From: Struthidea cinerea
Taxonomy: Eukaryota > Chordata > Aves > Passeriformes > Corcoracidae
Direction of reading: 5' to 3'
Assembly (NCBI GenBank): GCA_013397865.1
Contig: VZTI01001178.1
Coordinates: 62,001 to 126,000 of the forward strand
DNA length: 64,000 nt
Positions 24,289 to 38,219 of the stretch are shown here, in pieces (position 1 is the first letter of the stretch; the number at the start of each line of letters is the position of its first letter). Under the pieces are notes generated by a model that was given only the letters and a program-made list of their open reading frames with translations, was not told the origin of the DNA and ran no database searches. A program made the translations under genes and the position numbers.

Positions 24289-24472
24289 TCCGCGGGGAGG
24301 GGAGCGGGGCGGGGGGGTCCTCTGCCCGGGTTTTTACTCCCCTCTTCAGGTGCTGGCAGCCAATCAGAGCCCCGCTCTCATCCCCGCCAGGGGTATCGTC
24401 GCCAATCAGGGCGCGCTTTTCATTGAGGCGCTCCGCCCCCCCACGGGGGGAGGCAGTGTGGGCGCCGGGGGC

Positions 24473-24488
24473 AGTGCCCCCTACTGGC
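24473..24488 (-). promoter_or_regulatory. CTCF-like motif 1
   Basis: The minus strand reads GCCAGTAGGGGGCACT, a close match to the CTCF core (CCASYAGRKGGC). It has the same orientation as a second motif 33 bp away. Binding is inferred from the motif only. Confidence 0.6.
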
Positions 24489-24506
24489 GGGGCGGGGGAG
24501 CGCCAG

Positions 24507-24521
24507 GCGCCCCCTGGTGGC
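24507..24521 (-). promoter_or_regulatory. CTCF-like motif 2
   Basis: The minus strand reads GCCACCAGGGGGCGCC, essentially the ideal CTCF core. It lies at the outer edge of the PRDM10 promoter island, beside GC boxes. Confidence 0.7.
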
Positions 24522-27500
24522 GGGAAGGGGCGGGGCGGTGACACCTCCCACAGCCCTCACTCCGAATTTTCCAGGACAGGTAGGTCCAGGCCCATCCCCT
24601 GCTCCCTCCTGGGTAAGGAGGTGACTCCCAAACTTCTCGTGGGCTCCCAGCCGTGATGCTCTGCAGCCCCTTCAGCCCCATCTGGCAGCCACTTGGAGCG
24701 TATTTACCTACAATTTTGTCAAAACCAGTAGATTTCACTGGAATTTTACTTAAAGCTGATAAACTAAAAGCTGAAACGTGAGCTATTAATATCTGTTGAA
24801 GGTCAACCCATGATAAAATGCCCACAAAAGGGCTCCTTCTACCTAAAATGACCCTAAATGGTGCTATAACATAATATTTTTCATGGTACATGTGTCTGAA
24901 TCCTAAATGTCTGCTCAAAGAACGATAATAATTACTATTGTTCAAAAATGTAACTAATTGGTCATTCCAGAGGGGTTACTGCCATACTTGTGTTGAGTAT
25001 TTATCTATTTGTATTATGGTGGCGAGGAAAAACATCCCTTTCTTATCCCTCATTTACCATTAGCACACACTCAGATAGCTCTTTAATCTAGTAGGTCAGT
25101 GCATATTTGTTAAGCCAGACAATCCCTGTGTTTAGGACCTTTTAGGTTTATTCTAAATGGTTTCATGGACTGTGTGTAAACCACTATTCACTGCAGTGTG
25201 GGCAGCTACAGATCTCACAATGGGCCATTGTGGCCAACTGACCAAAGCTCAGGAGGACAGGAAGGGTAAATCTGGGTTAAAAATGAACCACTACTTTTAC
25301 AGAACTGGTTCTGCTCAGTCTCTGCATTGGGAGAACAGCGAGGGGGTCAGATCTTGGTTCCATTAAGTGTAACTCTCCATTAGGTCTGTCCTTTTAAAGC
25401 CTGGACTAGTCTTTCAAATTAAGAGCTGCTGTTGTATATTGAAATCATCCCCTGTTGTACTGACCCAGCCCCTTCCATGAACAATCAAAATTTCAAAAAC
25501 AGCCCACAGAAATACAAATTTTCTAAATTGTGTTTATGAACCTAACCTTAAAATGTTAGATATGGGTTTTAAACCTCAAGTGAGCAGAATTAGTTTAATT
25601 TAGAAGTTTGTTGTTTTTTTCCCCCTTAACTATACTTTACACTTCTGGGCAGTTCTCTTAATTTAAATTATGGGAGTCATGGAGCCAATTTATTTCTCTG
25701 TCCTGTAAAACCAGTTTCAATTTCGTTATACCATGCTGAAACTTTAGGAGAACAAGTACTACAAGGAAATACATAAGAGCAAACAAAACTGCTTTAATTC
25801 TTGTAAATCTTAACAGCTCCATGTATTACTTTTTAAAAAATCAAAGTCCATTTTTATTTGGAGTTTCCAAGAGTCTCCCTAACAGTTTTGAAGAGTTGCT
25901 GGCTCCACCACAAGAGATGAAGTCCCAGGATGGAACACAGAACAGTGCTCTTTCCTGAAACAGGGTTCATATTGAAAGTTGTTCCAGAGGTTGTTTTTTT
26001 CCCCTTGTAGTCAAATCAGTGCAAGTTCACCATGGATGCAGCAAGGTGCCAGATGCTGGTCTGATTCATCCCCTGCAGTATCCAGCATCTGATGTAATGC
26101 TTATTGTAATTCCCACATTTCATGTGTTGTTTCTGATGCTCCAGTACAGGCTTTGTTTCCTCCACAGCCTTGTGCTGGCAGAGAGAAAGGCCTTCACATG
26201 AGATTAATTTATTTTTCTAATCTGTATAGTTCAAGTGAACTACATGAAATATCCCCCTTCACCTCCAGTCTGGAATGTGCTGTAACCCTCCTGAAATTCC
26301 TCCTTTTCCCACTCAGCTCCTAGGTCATCAGATTCATGTCTCCATCCCTGCACCGTCTCATTTGGATGCTGCTGCTGCAGCAATTTCTCCCATCTTGCCT
26401 GTTCTGTCTCTTCCCTCTGGCCACTCCAAGGTTCATTTTTCCACTAGTTCCCACATGGAAGCAAGTGTACTGACTGTCTTCTCCCCCCTTTTCAGATTCC
26501 AGGTGGAAAAGCACACTGGAACTCCACCCCATTTAATTTACTAATGAGTATCTTTTTGCCCTCTTTCCCTTAGTTCTCCTCACCTCTTCCTTTCACCCAG
26601 AAAAACTACTCCTAAGTCTCTGCCTTAAAAACAAGCCTCCCACACCAGCAGCTCCCTACAGCTGCTCCCCAACCCTCTCTCAGATCCCCTAGAAAGAGTT
26701 TCGGGTTTTGTTGGGGTTATTGGATTTTTCTCCATGACATAATCCCATTTTGAGAAGCACATAGATTAAACATGACAAAGAAAAATGCTCAAGTGCTCTA
26801 AACTCATTTGAGTTATAGAAGCAGCCACTGCCTCCCCAGCCCTCGTGACCTCCCAGTCTCATTCTGTGCATGAGAAGTAGGTACTTAGATCTAAATTCCC
26901 AAATTAAACTGCACATGGAATTGGGCTATGCTTTGTGGCACCCACCTCCCGCCCCTTGTGCAAGTCAGCAGCTGGCTGTGATTTAAAACTTCAATCTAGA
27001 AGATGGAAAAACTTCAGCTCTGTCCCTGTGTCTGTTAGACCCTGCTAAATTATAATGCAACTGAAATGTAATTACTTTTCATCCTGCACAGAGAATATGA
27101 AACATGAATTCACTAGTTTAGAGTAAGCCACAATAAATTTAATTAAAGCAGCCTCATGTAAAACACATACAAGTACAATAAAGTTATTTTATTTTGGTTC
27201 TCAGGATCACTCCTCCCCCCAAAAATTAGTGTGTTTTTTTTTGATTTTTTAACATGCTGAATTAATTCCTTTAACTGCAAGAAAAAAACTGACTAAAACA
27301 AGTTTGAGGGTGTTGTAATAGCATCTGCATCAACTCAAAATTTTAAGTTTTATTTTAAATGAAAAACATATCATTAGCTGAAACATTTTACCTCACACAT
27401 TCACTATTGGCTCTCTTTTTTCCTGATTTGTCCCCAACTAAGTGGCATTTATCCCCCAATATTTAATAATGAAGAGGCACAGAAATAAGCCAGGAAACAA

Positions 27501-29612
27501 CTTGCATCATCCCCCCAGCCCCCTAATCTTCACTGGGCATTTGGTAAAAGATACAGCAAGTTTTAGGAAAAGGCAGCTTTTCAGTTCACTGAAAATCTAT
27601 TTAGCAAAGCCCTGCTGGCGTGTAGGGATAGGAAAAGTGAGTCCTGATACCAAAATGCCTGCAGGGAAAATACTTTGCCACTCACACACCAATATCTCCC
27701 TGACTCCATCAGAACAATATTTATAAAGGCAGCTGCTGGTCCTGTGATGCATTGAGATCCCATGGTTTAAGAAGACAAATCAACTGGGAGTTCAGCATTT
27801 CACAGCTTTTGCTGCAAGCTGTCTCTTTGCAAGATTCTGCAGGGTGAGAAAGGGATTTTTCCTTCTCGTGCTTAGCTGCTCCTGTGGAGCCCCAGCCTTT
27901 CGGCAGGCAGTGTGTTGTGGTTCCAGTCAGCCCAGTTTAGGCAAGTACAGGAACTCCAGTGCAACCCCGTTCTTCTCTCCGTTGACAGACTTGCTCATTC
28001 TTGGAGCATTTCCCAGAAATCTGTGCTGGACAGATGTAGTTCAACTTCAAATCCAGGTCAGCTCCTTCTTTAGCTGGGATTACTGTTGATTTAGTGCATA
28101 CATTTCTTCTCTGGGAAGGATCTCGGCTACCACAATTCTGACAGCACTGAACTGCCAGCACCCAACACCACTGGCTGATTTCCCACTGGAGTTCAGGTGT
28201 CTCCATGGCCCAGCCCTGGTAGTGTAGAAGCATTGCCATTAGTAGGAAATCATTTGTGCATCAACTGCGAAGTAAACACAGAGGGTGTTTGGGTTTTCTT
28301 TCCATTAAGCAGGCCAGAATGACTCAGGAAGCTCTCCGTGCTTTGGGATATATCTCAGTTCAGTAGAAAGTTAAAAAAAGGTTTAATATTCTCTATTAAA
28401 ATTATTCCTATCGTGCATTATACAATATTTCTAATTTTCTTCCTCCTGCTTCTGCATATATTTGGTAGATGAATAAAAGAGGTAACATAAAAACACATTC
28501 AGTGATAACTTATGATAGATATTTAGACAGCAGCCACATTTTTGTTTAAAAAAAGTAATATTTTAAGACAATTTAGTACATGTACTAACGCTATACTCTG
28601 TCTTGGCTTTTTATAGAACAGCTAAAAGTAAGTCTCCTAGCTGGGAAAACTCTGTATCCTTTTTCAGCACGTATAGGGATAAAAATACTTACCTGTCAGA
28701 TGGTCAGTCTTCCTCCTTCTTCAGAAGTTAGAAATTAGAAGTCTGACCTTCTCATGGATGTAGGAGCGGGCAGAGGGTTTCCAAGCTACCAAGTCCTCTC
28801 CATCACAGACACCTCAGTGTATAACCCAAGCAGGCTTTCCCTGATGAGAAACTGAGAATTTTATTCTTGCAGCTTTGAACAAGAGACTAAAAGCATCACT
28901 GAAGACAAGCTGGGTTTTTTTCCTAAAGTTTATTTCTACTTATTTAATGCCATTTAAGTAGGGTCTTTATCCTTGCCCCAGTGTTTACTCTCCTGATGGA
29001 TTTATAGACAGCAGTCACATCCTCCCTGAGGTTTGTTTTGTCAGACTACACAAACTATCTTTCTTTCATCTCCTCCTCCTGTCCAACACATTCCTCATTC
29101 TCAGCTATTTGCCCAGCCCCTCTACTCTAATGGGGCAACAGGGCTTTTAGAGAAGATTTCATCATAGATAATGCAGTATTAGAAACAGATTGATTTTTAA
29201 GGGCAAAAAACATCCCCTGGGATATCTCCAGCTCTTATCTAAAAATCTGGATTTCCAAGCTTGTAGAAACTCACCAGTTCCCTTTCCATCCTTCAGCACC
29301 TGTAGAAGATAACTAAAGTTCATCTAGAGATGATATCCAGAGAGCATTCAAAAATACAGGTCAGTAGGCACATTCAAGAGGACAAGGCATACCCAAGTCC
29401 AAAACTGGAATTGAATTTACATGTAATGATACAGGCTGTTAATAAAAGTAAGACAAAATCTGTTAGTAACTTACCTAGCCCAGAGCAATAGCACAGATTC
29501 AAGATCCACAGCCAGTTACAATTGATACTAAGCTGCAACCCAGTACTCCTCTAGAATTACTCAGACAAGGAGTGAGGGCCCTGAGCTCGTCTTAAATAGG
29601 ACTCCTGGGCTT

Positions 29613-29635
29613 GGGGTGGGGGGGTGGTGGGAGGG
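29613..29635 (+). other. G-rich, quadruplex-prone stretch
   Basis: The runs GGGG, GGGGGGG, GGG and GGG are separated by short loops in otherwise ordinary intergenic DNA. It could fold as a G4, with no gene context. Confidence 0.5.
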
Positions 29636-31715
29636 TGGTCCCAGGTGAAGCTGCTCAGGATCAGGAGGATTTATTAGTGACCTCGGAGGCCTAACTTGGT
29701 GCTGTACTATTGTTCAAGTCCTGAAGGTAGTACTTAGTCCCAATTTAGCCCTGGGTTCCTGGAGAAGTTGGTTTGGCTTTTTTTTTTTTTGTCCATAAAG
29801 TTGTAATCTGAGTCTGTCTTAAATCTAATATTTGTATCATTACCCTATTTGTTAACAGCTTATAGGACTGGTGTAAAAAATATTTTTACTTGTGGTTGAG
29901 TTTTTTCTTAATTTTAGGCCTTTACTTACCATGGTCTCAAGTGCTTCCTTAATTTTCTATCATAACATGTTAAAAATTAGATCTTTGAAAAGAAAAACAC
30001 TGCTGACATTTTCTTACAGCATTCTGGGATTTTGAGTGGAAAAACCCTTTCTTATGGCATGTGGGTGGGGTTGTGTTGCTTGTTACCACACTGGGGACTG
30101 GGGTTTCCTGTGTGAGTCCTGACCCTGCAGCAGGAGCTGTCTGAGCAGACCCTGGGACTGGTGTCATTTTGGACTGTATTCAAAGTATTTTTGCAGCATG
30201 GTTCTTTGCAGTTGGATGTGTCCTTCAAGACACATTGGTGGTTGTCTGGGTAGAAGAGAGATGTTTGTTTAGTGAGTGATTAGTTTAAAGGAGGGAGTGT
30301 TTTCCAACTTAACTGACTTGGAAGGTAAGTGTATTCCGCCCGTGCTATAGACAGATACCTGAATGCCTTTGAAAATAACTGGTTTAGGAGAACAGGAGGA
30401 ATCAAATGGAGCAAGTGCCAGGATTTGTCAGGGAGCTAATGCTGCCTTATCTCTGAACCTGATAAAAACCAAATTATATCATTGCAGACAGCCATTAAGA
30501 CTGAAGCTGCAGCCTCTGCCCTGGTGCAGATGGCTACAAATAAGAAACTTCTGTAGTCACACAGGCAGGAAAAACATAAGAACGTGCTACTCAGGGGAAA
30601 AGCACAGAGCTGCCCAGAGCGGGGAATGCTGGCAGGGCTTCTGCTGTGCTTCAGTGAAAGGACACTGGAGGAAGGATGCAGATACTGTAGCCTGGGAAGA
30701 AGTAACAACTTTGCTCCCCCAAAATCTTTTAGTGAACAAAATATAACCTGGTTATTTTGAGTCAGTCTATTTTTTTTTTCCCTGGGAAATAATCCTCATT
30801 GTCAAAGCTCAGGTGATGTTATCCAGGTGCACCCAAATGTTATGTATTCCAGGTGTGCCCAGGCACCTGGCCAGCCTGACCAAAAACAAAGGTGTTTTCT
30901 TCAAAGCAGCAGATTTACATGGTGAAGTTATGACAGGACTTTGCATTTCCCTGTTATTATGGAATTGTTCAGCTGTTGCTTTGAACTCCTGTAACCCCAG
31001 CCTGCACACAGTGGAAAAATTCCAGATTTGCTTGCCCGAGCATGAGGCTGCAGTTCGCAATAAAAGGTTTGCTGCAGTTCCAGCTGAGAGTGCTCATGTG
31101 TCCTGTATCATGTCAGGTTTGCTCTGCCTTCATTTTGCAGGGATCCCCCTGGAGACTTGTTTCCAGAGTTTTGCTGTTAGAGTACAATTGGTATTTCCCA
31201 GGGCTCTAAAATCTGTTTGCTTGGGAAGACTGTCTCTAAAGCCACTACACCCCTGTGGGATCTCAGGTAGGATCTGGACTCCTCAGGTTTATCAAAAGAT
31301 CCCAGACTTTGGTCCCTGATTTCCAAATTCTGCTGCTTAGTGAATTTGCCTGAATAATAGAGGAACATGGTAATAACAATGGCACTTCTCAAAGCAAATT
31401 TGGGGTAATTTTAATCAAGAGACTTGCCAGCTGCAGGCCTGGCCCCTCAGTAGCTGATTTTTACACTGAAATGTCTTTGCCACTGTGGTAAGATTATCTT
31501 GAAAGTTATTCTTATAGTTGCTGAGGTATTCAGGAAGGCAAAGGACAGGAATAGGCCTAAGATGACATGGTCATTTTTCACTACTTGGATCAGCTTGATA
31601 AGGGCTGAATTCATCTCCCTGGCAAGTTCTGTTTCACCTGAGAAAACCCTAAAAGTTGAATGAGCTGCTTCACATCCTTGTGGTTCTCCTCAGCCTCAAA
31701 AGGTTGTAAATGCAC

Positions 31716-31877
31716 AGAGAAGCTGTAGCTGCCCCATCCCTGGAAATGTTCATGGCCATGATGGATGGGGCTTGGAGCAACCTGGTCTAGTGGAAGGTGT
31801 CCCTGCCCATGGCAGGAGTGGAATGCGATGGGCTTTGAGGTCCCTTCCAATCCAAACCATTCTGGGATCCTGTGATT
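31716..31877 (+). repeat. CR1 LINE, 3' tail fragment
   Basis: It matches the CR1 3' end in order: GCCCCATCCCTGGAAATGTT, GGATGGGGCTTGGAGCAACC, TGGTCTAGTGGAAGGTGTCC, CTGCCCATGGCAGG and TCCCTTCCAATCCAAACCAT. It is about 160 bp, non-coding and moderately diverged. Confidence 0.93.
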
Positions 31878-34800
31878 TCCTGTATTCATCTTGGCACTGA
31901 ATTCCACATCCTGGTTCCCCTTCTCTGCTCTTTCGTCATTATTTCCCTGCAGAACTTTTAGGAACTGTGCTGGTGATGCCTGTTTTCCTTTTTTCCCCAT
32001 CACTTACCTAGTTTTATTTTGACCTGTTCACTTTCTCTTTTAGTGTAGAAAAAAGTGTTTTAAAATAATACTATTTCATTTAGTATAGAGCAACTGCAAC
32101 ACAGTGAGCCCACATGGAAGGCGTAATTAACACTAAAAGTCAGTTCAGTACTTCTGTGACACCTGCTGGGAATTCTCTCCTTTCAGAGTTTTTCACCAGG
32201 TTTTATTTCACAGCTGCCATGTTGGTTGATAACAGAAATATGAACTAAAAAGGAATGAAAGAGCTCTGTGCTGTACAGAATGCTGGTTTCTCTCAGCATG
32301 GAATACTCAATAGTGAATCATGCTATTGTTGAAAAGCTATTGGCAAACACTGGAGTTGAAGGTGGAAAAAAGACATAACGTGCAATATTTTTCCTTCCCT
32401 GACTTTAAAGAAACATCTTCCCAACGAAGACAACAACTTACATAGTCATAAACTCATTAGAATCTTATTTTTCATTGCTGTACTTCTTGGATGCTCCTTT
32501 GGTAAATGATTTCCTGCCCTGTGCCAGATGCTGTTTCTATTCACAATGAAGTAACAGTCCTCTGTGAGTGATATCACAGTTATCATACCACAGCCCTTAT
32601 TGTGACTTCTCAAATTTAACACACTGAAATAAGTTCTTTGTTGATTGTTTGGGGAATTTTAGATCTAGGGTTTGACTGAAGTCAGTCTAACAAAAAAAAA
32701 AAAGAACAGAGCCTGTAGAACTTGGACAGTTTGCAATGTGCAGAAAAACACGGAAACAAAAGAAGGGCAAAAAGGAAAAGTTTGACTATTTGATATATTC
32801 TTGTACAGACAGAGGGAAAGCTTGAAATAAGGCTTGTGTAAATAATTGTTTTTTAGGTTTCGAGGTGGTACAGATACTTAATTACTGACCTTGCCAAGAG
32901 ATCTACCCGTGTGCTTTTGCTGGATCAGCACATGGTGTTGGCCAGGGGAACACCTGGCTTGGGGGCTGCTTCCCTTTCACCCCCCACATGTGCTCCCTGG
33001 CCACAGCTCTGCACCCATGTGCCAAAGGAAGTGTACCCAAATACTAATAATTTCTAGTTTATCAACTAGATCCCAGGTTTAGGCCCTTCTAACCATAGAC
33101 CAGGAACTTTGCAGTACCCCATTATGATCTGTAGTTTCCATCTCGTGCTGATGCAGTTCCATCCTCTGTTGGGATAAGGTTTATGAAAACTGGTGTATGT
33201 GTTTGTGCTAGTGTCTGTGTGCATAGAAGTGATTCTTTTGAAGGGTTATGTAAAGATCTATTTTCCAGAAGACAGAACAAATAGAAGAAATCTGGTTGAG
33301 TTACTTAAGGCCTGATCATGCAAGGAGTGGATTACTCTGAATTTTAAATGCAGATTAGAGCACTTGCATCCCCAAGTCCCTGGAAGGTTGCAGGGGTGTA
33401 TCTGTGTGTGTATGTGTTTAAGCATCAATTGATCTATGGACATCATTATATATGCTTATTTCCCCCCCAACCCCCCTGAAGTAAAATAGTAGTTATGAAA
33501 AAGAAAGGGAGATGGAAGGCAGTCCCTTTGCAATTGGTAAGTGAATATTGATTTAACATCTTTGCTAAGCAGCTACTTTTTTTGGATTGCTTTTTAGCCT
33601 TCCCAGTCAACAAGGAGCTGGCAAATGGGTCTGTCATCCAGCCGTATCTTCAGGAAGTATGGAAAAGGTCTCGTTAGACTTCTTAACAGAAATGAGGGTG
33701 TTATTTATCATACCCAGTAGAATATTGATGAGTTTAAATATGCTGATCCATGAGATTTTAAATAATAGAAAACCTGGTCAAATTTTGCCCTTGTTGTTGT
33801 CCACTGAGAGTGTACCAGGTAGTATGTTGAGAAAAAATTTAGCCAAAAGCAGTTTTGAGGGAAACTATTAAAATGCAGATAAATGAAGATGTCTTCTGAC
33901 CCCAAGAATCTGCATTCATGTGGCGAAGGATTCATTACTCACACTGCAATGCTTTCTGAAGTGTATTTTTGTATCATCATTTCCCTTTTTAAATTCAGCT
34001 CTTAAATCCCAAAAGGGAATTAACTACCAGCCATTTGCATTTTAAAGGGAAAACTCAAACCTCAATAGAGTGCTCTACTTAAGACTCCTTTTCTATAACT
34101 TAGCCAATGAGCTACATCTTGGTGGAGACCTTGGGGAGTCAACCAAGTGACTGGGACAAGGCAGGAAAGCCTAGTGTTGGAGGAAGCCTTGTAATTTGCT
34201 TCCAAAAACGCTGAATACACTGACATCAGTGTGAAGCTCTCCTGCAAAATGGTGTTTTTCATTATTGTGGGGCAAAATGTCTTTAATGCTGGGGAGAAAA
34301 GAGATCTTCAAGCCTTGACAAGCTGCAGTGGCAAAAGACACAGGCTGCTCTCTCTTCCCATGAGGGAATATCATGGTAAAATAAAAGGAGCAACTTCAAA
34401 TTCAGCCCTTTGCAAGACATGGGCAAAAACTATTGGAAAGTTACAGGACAGGGGTTTTGTTAAAGATCTCTCGGGAGCTGATTCATCTTCTGCGAAAATG
34501 TGATTCAGAAAGAGGCTGTTCTCCCCCTCAGGCCACAGGTTTGGTGTGGAAGTTGCAGGCGGTCCCCTCCTTCCCTTGGAGACACTGGGATTCAGCTTCT
34601 ACTCACGTCCTAGTTCCTTTCAGCTGTGTCCTGCTCTTTGCCTTTATTCAACTGACACTGGCTTCAAATACATGTATTTCTTTATTTCTTATTGCCAACA
34701 GAACCTATACCCAACCTTCTTGCTGCCACAGAAGTTTAAAAGCTGCCAAAGCACTGCTACATCTCACTTCCTTGTGGCCCTCCAAAGAACTCTGTGTCAA

Positions 34801-37800
34801 AGGTTATAAAAACCCTGGAGCACAATACGAAGCCTCTCTCAAATGAATTAGTAAGTCAATAGTGCTGTAGAGCCCTGGGTGTATTTGGGGCACTGAAATA
34901 AAAAACCTGTAGAGCAAGGTCTGCAAATATGAATTTCTATGCCTGGGAATTCCAGTATCCCACTGATTTCCCCCCAACTCTCAGCTGAAGACCAGGCTGC
35001 TACTCAGACAAGACCCTAGAGCTCCTTCCTGATGTCGGGTCTGGTGATAGTGCCAGAGGGCAAAGCTGCAGGTCCTGTGTCTCCAGGTGTGCATTTCTAG
35101 CACCTAAAGTCAATATTCCTGTGTTGAAATAAGAAGGATGACTGGGTATTTGGGAGCTGTGAGGCCCCAGTGATGATTGTACCAGGAAATGTCTTAATAT
35201 TTGTTTAAATAGAATGATGCAAACTGCAGCCTTCTGTGCTGATACCAAATTAGAGTAAGGAGGGGATTTTTGGAGTTACTCTGCTTTTAAGTGCAACAGA
35301 AAAAAAAGCACTTAAAGGTACCATGCAGCTGATGGAAAACTACAGTTCCCAGTAATTCATATTATCAGACATGATGTGTCTCCTGGACATTTTAAATTCC
35401 TTATTGCCTGTTCCCGTGTCATAAGTTCCTTCCTCACACACCCTGTTCTTGTAAACTGAGTAACTGCTCAAACAAGTGATTGGGGGTGAAATAAAAGGCG
35501 GCTTTGGTGTGCCATGAAACAGCTTGTTAGCACAGGCAATTCCATGATGCCTGATGGAACAGGTGCTGAATCAGACCTGATTATGGAGGGAGGGATCAAT
35601 TTTTTGCTGTTGAATTACACTTATCTTCAAAGCTGCAAATGACTCCCCATTTATTCAGCAGGACAAGTCCTGAGGTTTTTATATTCCATGTTGTTCATTG
35701 CTGTGCCATTTGTTAGGATGATTTGGCTTTTAATCTACCAATGAATACTGAATGAAGAATTAAATCATGAATCAGATCTCTTCTTTTGCTTGCCAGTAAC
35801 ACAAGCCATTTTTATTTTCAATTTCAGGTTTCTTTTACAGTAGAGGCAAAAAAAAAAAAAAAAAAGAGTGAAAAGAAGTTAAAATTGTTCCTCTCAAGCA
35901 AGTCTCCTGCATCAATGCTTAATCCTTCCATTATGTCTGATGTCGTTAATCATTCTACTGTAATATTTGACACACACATTTGTGGGACAAATTAGGATCT
36001 AATATAAAAGCTGCAATAATACTGACTTATGTGGAACTGCAGCTAATTATAACATATTTGAATTTTCATCTTTCATAAAAGACCTCTATAAAATGAACCT
36101 TTCAAACTGCTGAAATGAGACTGCGACAGGCAAGCAGAGGAGGGGCGAGAGAAGAAACATCCAAGGACAACAGGATAAATCTCAGCACCATAATGAGACA
36201 GTATCAGTTGTTGGTGGATTCTTTTTAATTGTGGGCTTTTTCTCTTTAAGCTTTCAGATGGCTTCTCTACCAGAGCTGTGGGGCTCAGCTTATTTAAGTT
36301 GGAATTTTTTGGTTGCCTTGATACATGAACGACTGATTCTGCCATCTTCAGAGATTAAAGGTCGCTTCAGTCTTCACAGGTGGACTAGAAGAGATAAAGA
36401 AGACAGGATGCCATTGAAGGAAAATATGTCTCACAGAGCAAATGGATGAGAGTTCACTAAATATTTTCTGCAAAGCACCCTCTCCTTCCCCTCTCCCCAT
36501 GGTGTCTTCACTGTGCCTTTATTTGTAGACCTCTAGACCCTCAGTCTTTTGAGTTCCCTGTGTCAGGTTCAATGTTTGTGTTCCGTTCCTTGGAGAAGCA
36601 TCAGGCTCTGCCTTGAGATCCTGCCAGTGCTCAAAGCCTCGGATCCATCCGGAGAGAGAAAATGAGCAGCAAAATTCCCAGTTTGTGTATTAGCTAAAAA
36701 GGTGGTTAGGGTCTGTTATATTTGCATTTGGGATCCTCAGTCTGAGTGTGGGCTCATTACTCATTACTGAATTATATATCAGAAGTAATTTATTTTCCAG
36801 GGAAGTGAATCCTACATATGTGCAACTCTATTCCAAAATGGACTCCTTGTGTCTCTCAGATGTTGCTTTTGCCTTGGGTAGTCTTCAGAAAAACAAATTT
36901 TCCAGTTAAGTTCACCATTGGTTTTGCCCCCCATCTAGAAATAAGAGGAGATCATAGATACAGCACATTTTCTGAATGCTGAGATTCATATGCAGAGCAT
37001 TGAAGGAGAAGCAGCTTTCTTTAGCAGCCACTCTCTTGTGCTGCCCTTAAGTATCCTGGATTGATGCATTTTTCATTTTCCAATGCAATTGCACCTTTCT
37101 GTGCTGATGCTTCAGCAAAGCTGTAATATCTCCAAACCTAACAGAAGGGTTATTTTGAAGTTTTCAGTTACAGGAGTTTTAATGCCACGCTTGTTTCCTT
37201 AACAGTCTGTTACATGCTGTAGGCAAGGATTGTGCTGTTTGAGATGAACATAGCACAAGCTGCTGTGCAGATCTGCCCACTTCAAACACCTCAGTGGAAG
37301 CTAGATGAGTGGCACTGTTTCGGGCATGGACCAGAGCAGTGGGAAAATGGCCATCAAGAGTTAAGGGCTTATTGGTATAATGAATGGTAGATTTTCTCCC
37401 TTCCCTACCTTTTAAAGAAGTCTCTGAGCAGAAACAGAAAGGCTTGCTGTCCACCACTATTTACTGTATCACTTCCTTTTCACAGATTCCTGGGCTGCTT
37501 TTCCTCACATCTGCAGTTATTCCTTTTATCCCTGTTTTTATGGTGTGACCCCACTTGCAATGCATCTCTTCTTAGTTTTTCTCCATCCTTTCAGTCTTCT
37601 AAATGTCACTGTATTCCGCTAGAAATCACCTTTTTGTTTTTAAGCTCCTGTCTGCCCCTCAAGGCTTCCGCAATTTTTGTTACCCTCTTTCTGTGGAGCA
37701 TCTTCGTTCTCACTGTGTATCTTAAGCCCAGTTTCTTCAGCAGTTTCCTTCATCTCACTGCTGCTGGATTTCTTACGTCTTGTCCCCAGTGTGTTGTCAT

Positions 37801-38190
37801 TTTGAGTCACAGATGGAAGGCTAAGCTGCAAGGCTGCAGGAACCCTGGACTTCCACACAGAAGTGCTGCAGCCAAATACAGATGTCCAATTCCAGGCCAG
37901 GCTGGCAACCTTCTGATGTTATTTATGGGTCTGGAGAAATATTATTTCCCACAGGCACTTAAGTAGCTGGATGTTGGATCAAGTTTGAGTTGGTTTTTAA
38001 CAGTTTTGCATTGCTTTCTGCCCCTTACAGAGCCTTGGTGACAGGTAGAGGTCTTGTCCGAAGGGCAGGATGGCTCCAGATGAGTTGGGGCAGTTAGATG
38101 GGCATCATTTGTGCAAGTTGCGCACTATATTTTTCCTAGAAGCACTGCTTAGTATTTCTTATATTGCTGAATTGTGTTCAGCAGTAATAA

Positions 38191-38219
38191 TATTGGAGTA
38201 TGATTATGATACTCCAATA
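38191..38219. repeat. Short perfect inverted repeat (11-bp arms, 7-bp loop)
   Basis: The arms are TATTGGAGTAT (38191-38201) and ATACTCCAATA (38209-38219) with loop GATTATG. It lies about 120 bp left of the solo LTR. The function is unknown and it may be chance. Confidence 0.8.

Larger units (their letters stand above)
23211..24560. promoter_or_regulatory. PRDM10: CpG-island promoter region of PRDM10, interrupted by an assembly gap
   Basis: Sequence on both sides of the gap is very GC- and CpG-rich, unlike the surrounding DNA. CCAAT boxes (NF-Y type, plus orientation) occur at 23218-23222, 23260-23264, 23291-23295, 24360-24364 and 24402-24406. GC boxes occur at about 24301-24317 and 24526-24538. 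No TATA box is visible. The position upstream of the PRDM10 start-codon exon identifies it as the PRDM10 promoter. The exact start site is probably in or beside the gap. Confidence 0.85.

Noticed and set aside
23255..24656. Open reading frames of 370-450 codons on both strands
   Set aside because: They run through the 906-N gap, and the translated part outside it is low-complexity GC-rich sequence.
30813..31319. Plus-strand 168-codon frame in the intergenic region
   Set aside because: Within the length expected by chance for 64 kb. No domain, no supporting neighbours, and a weak start context.
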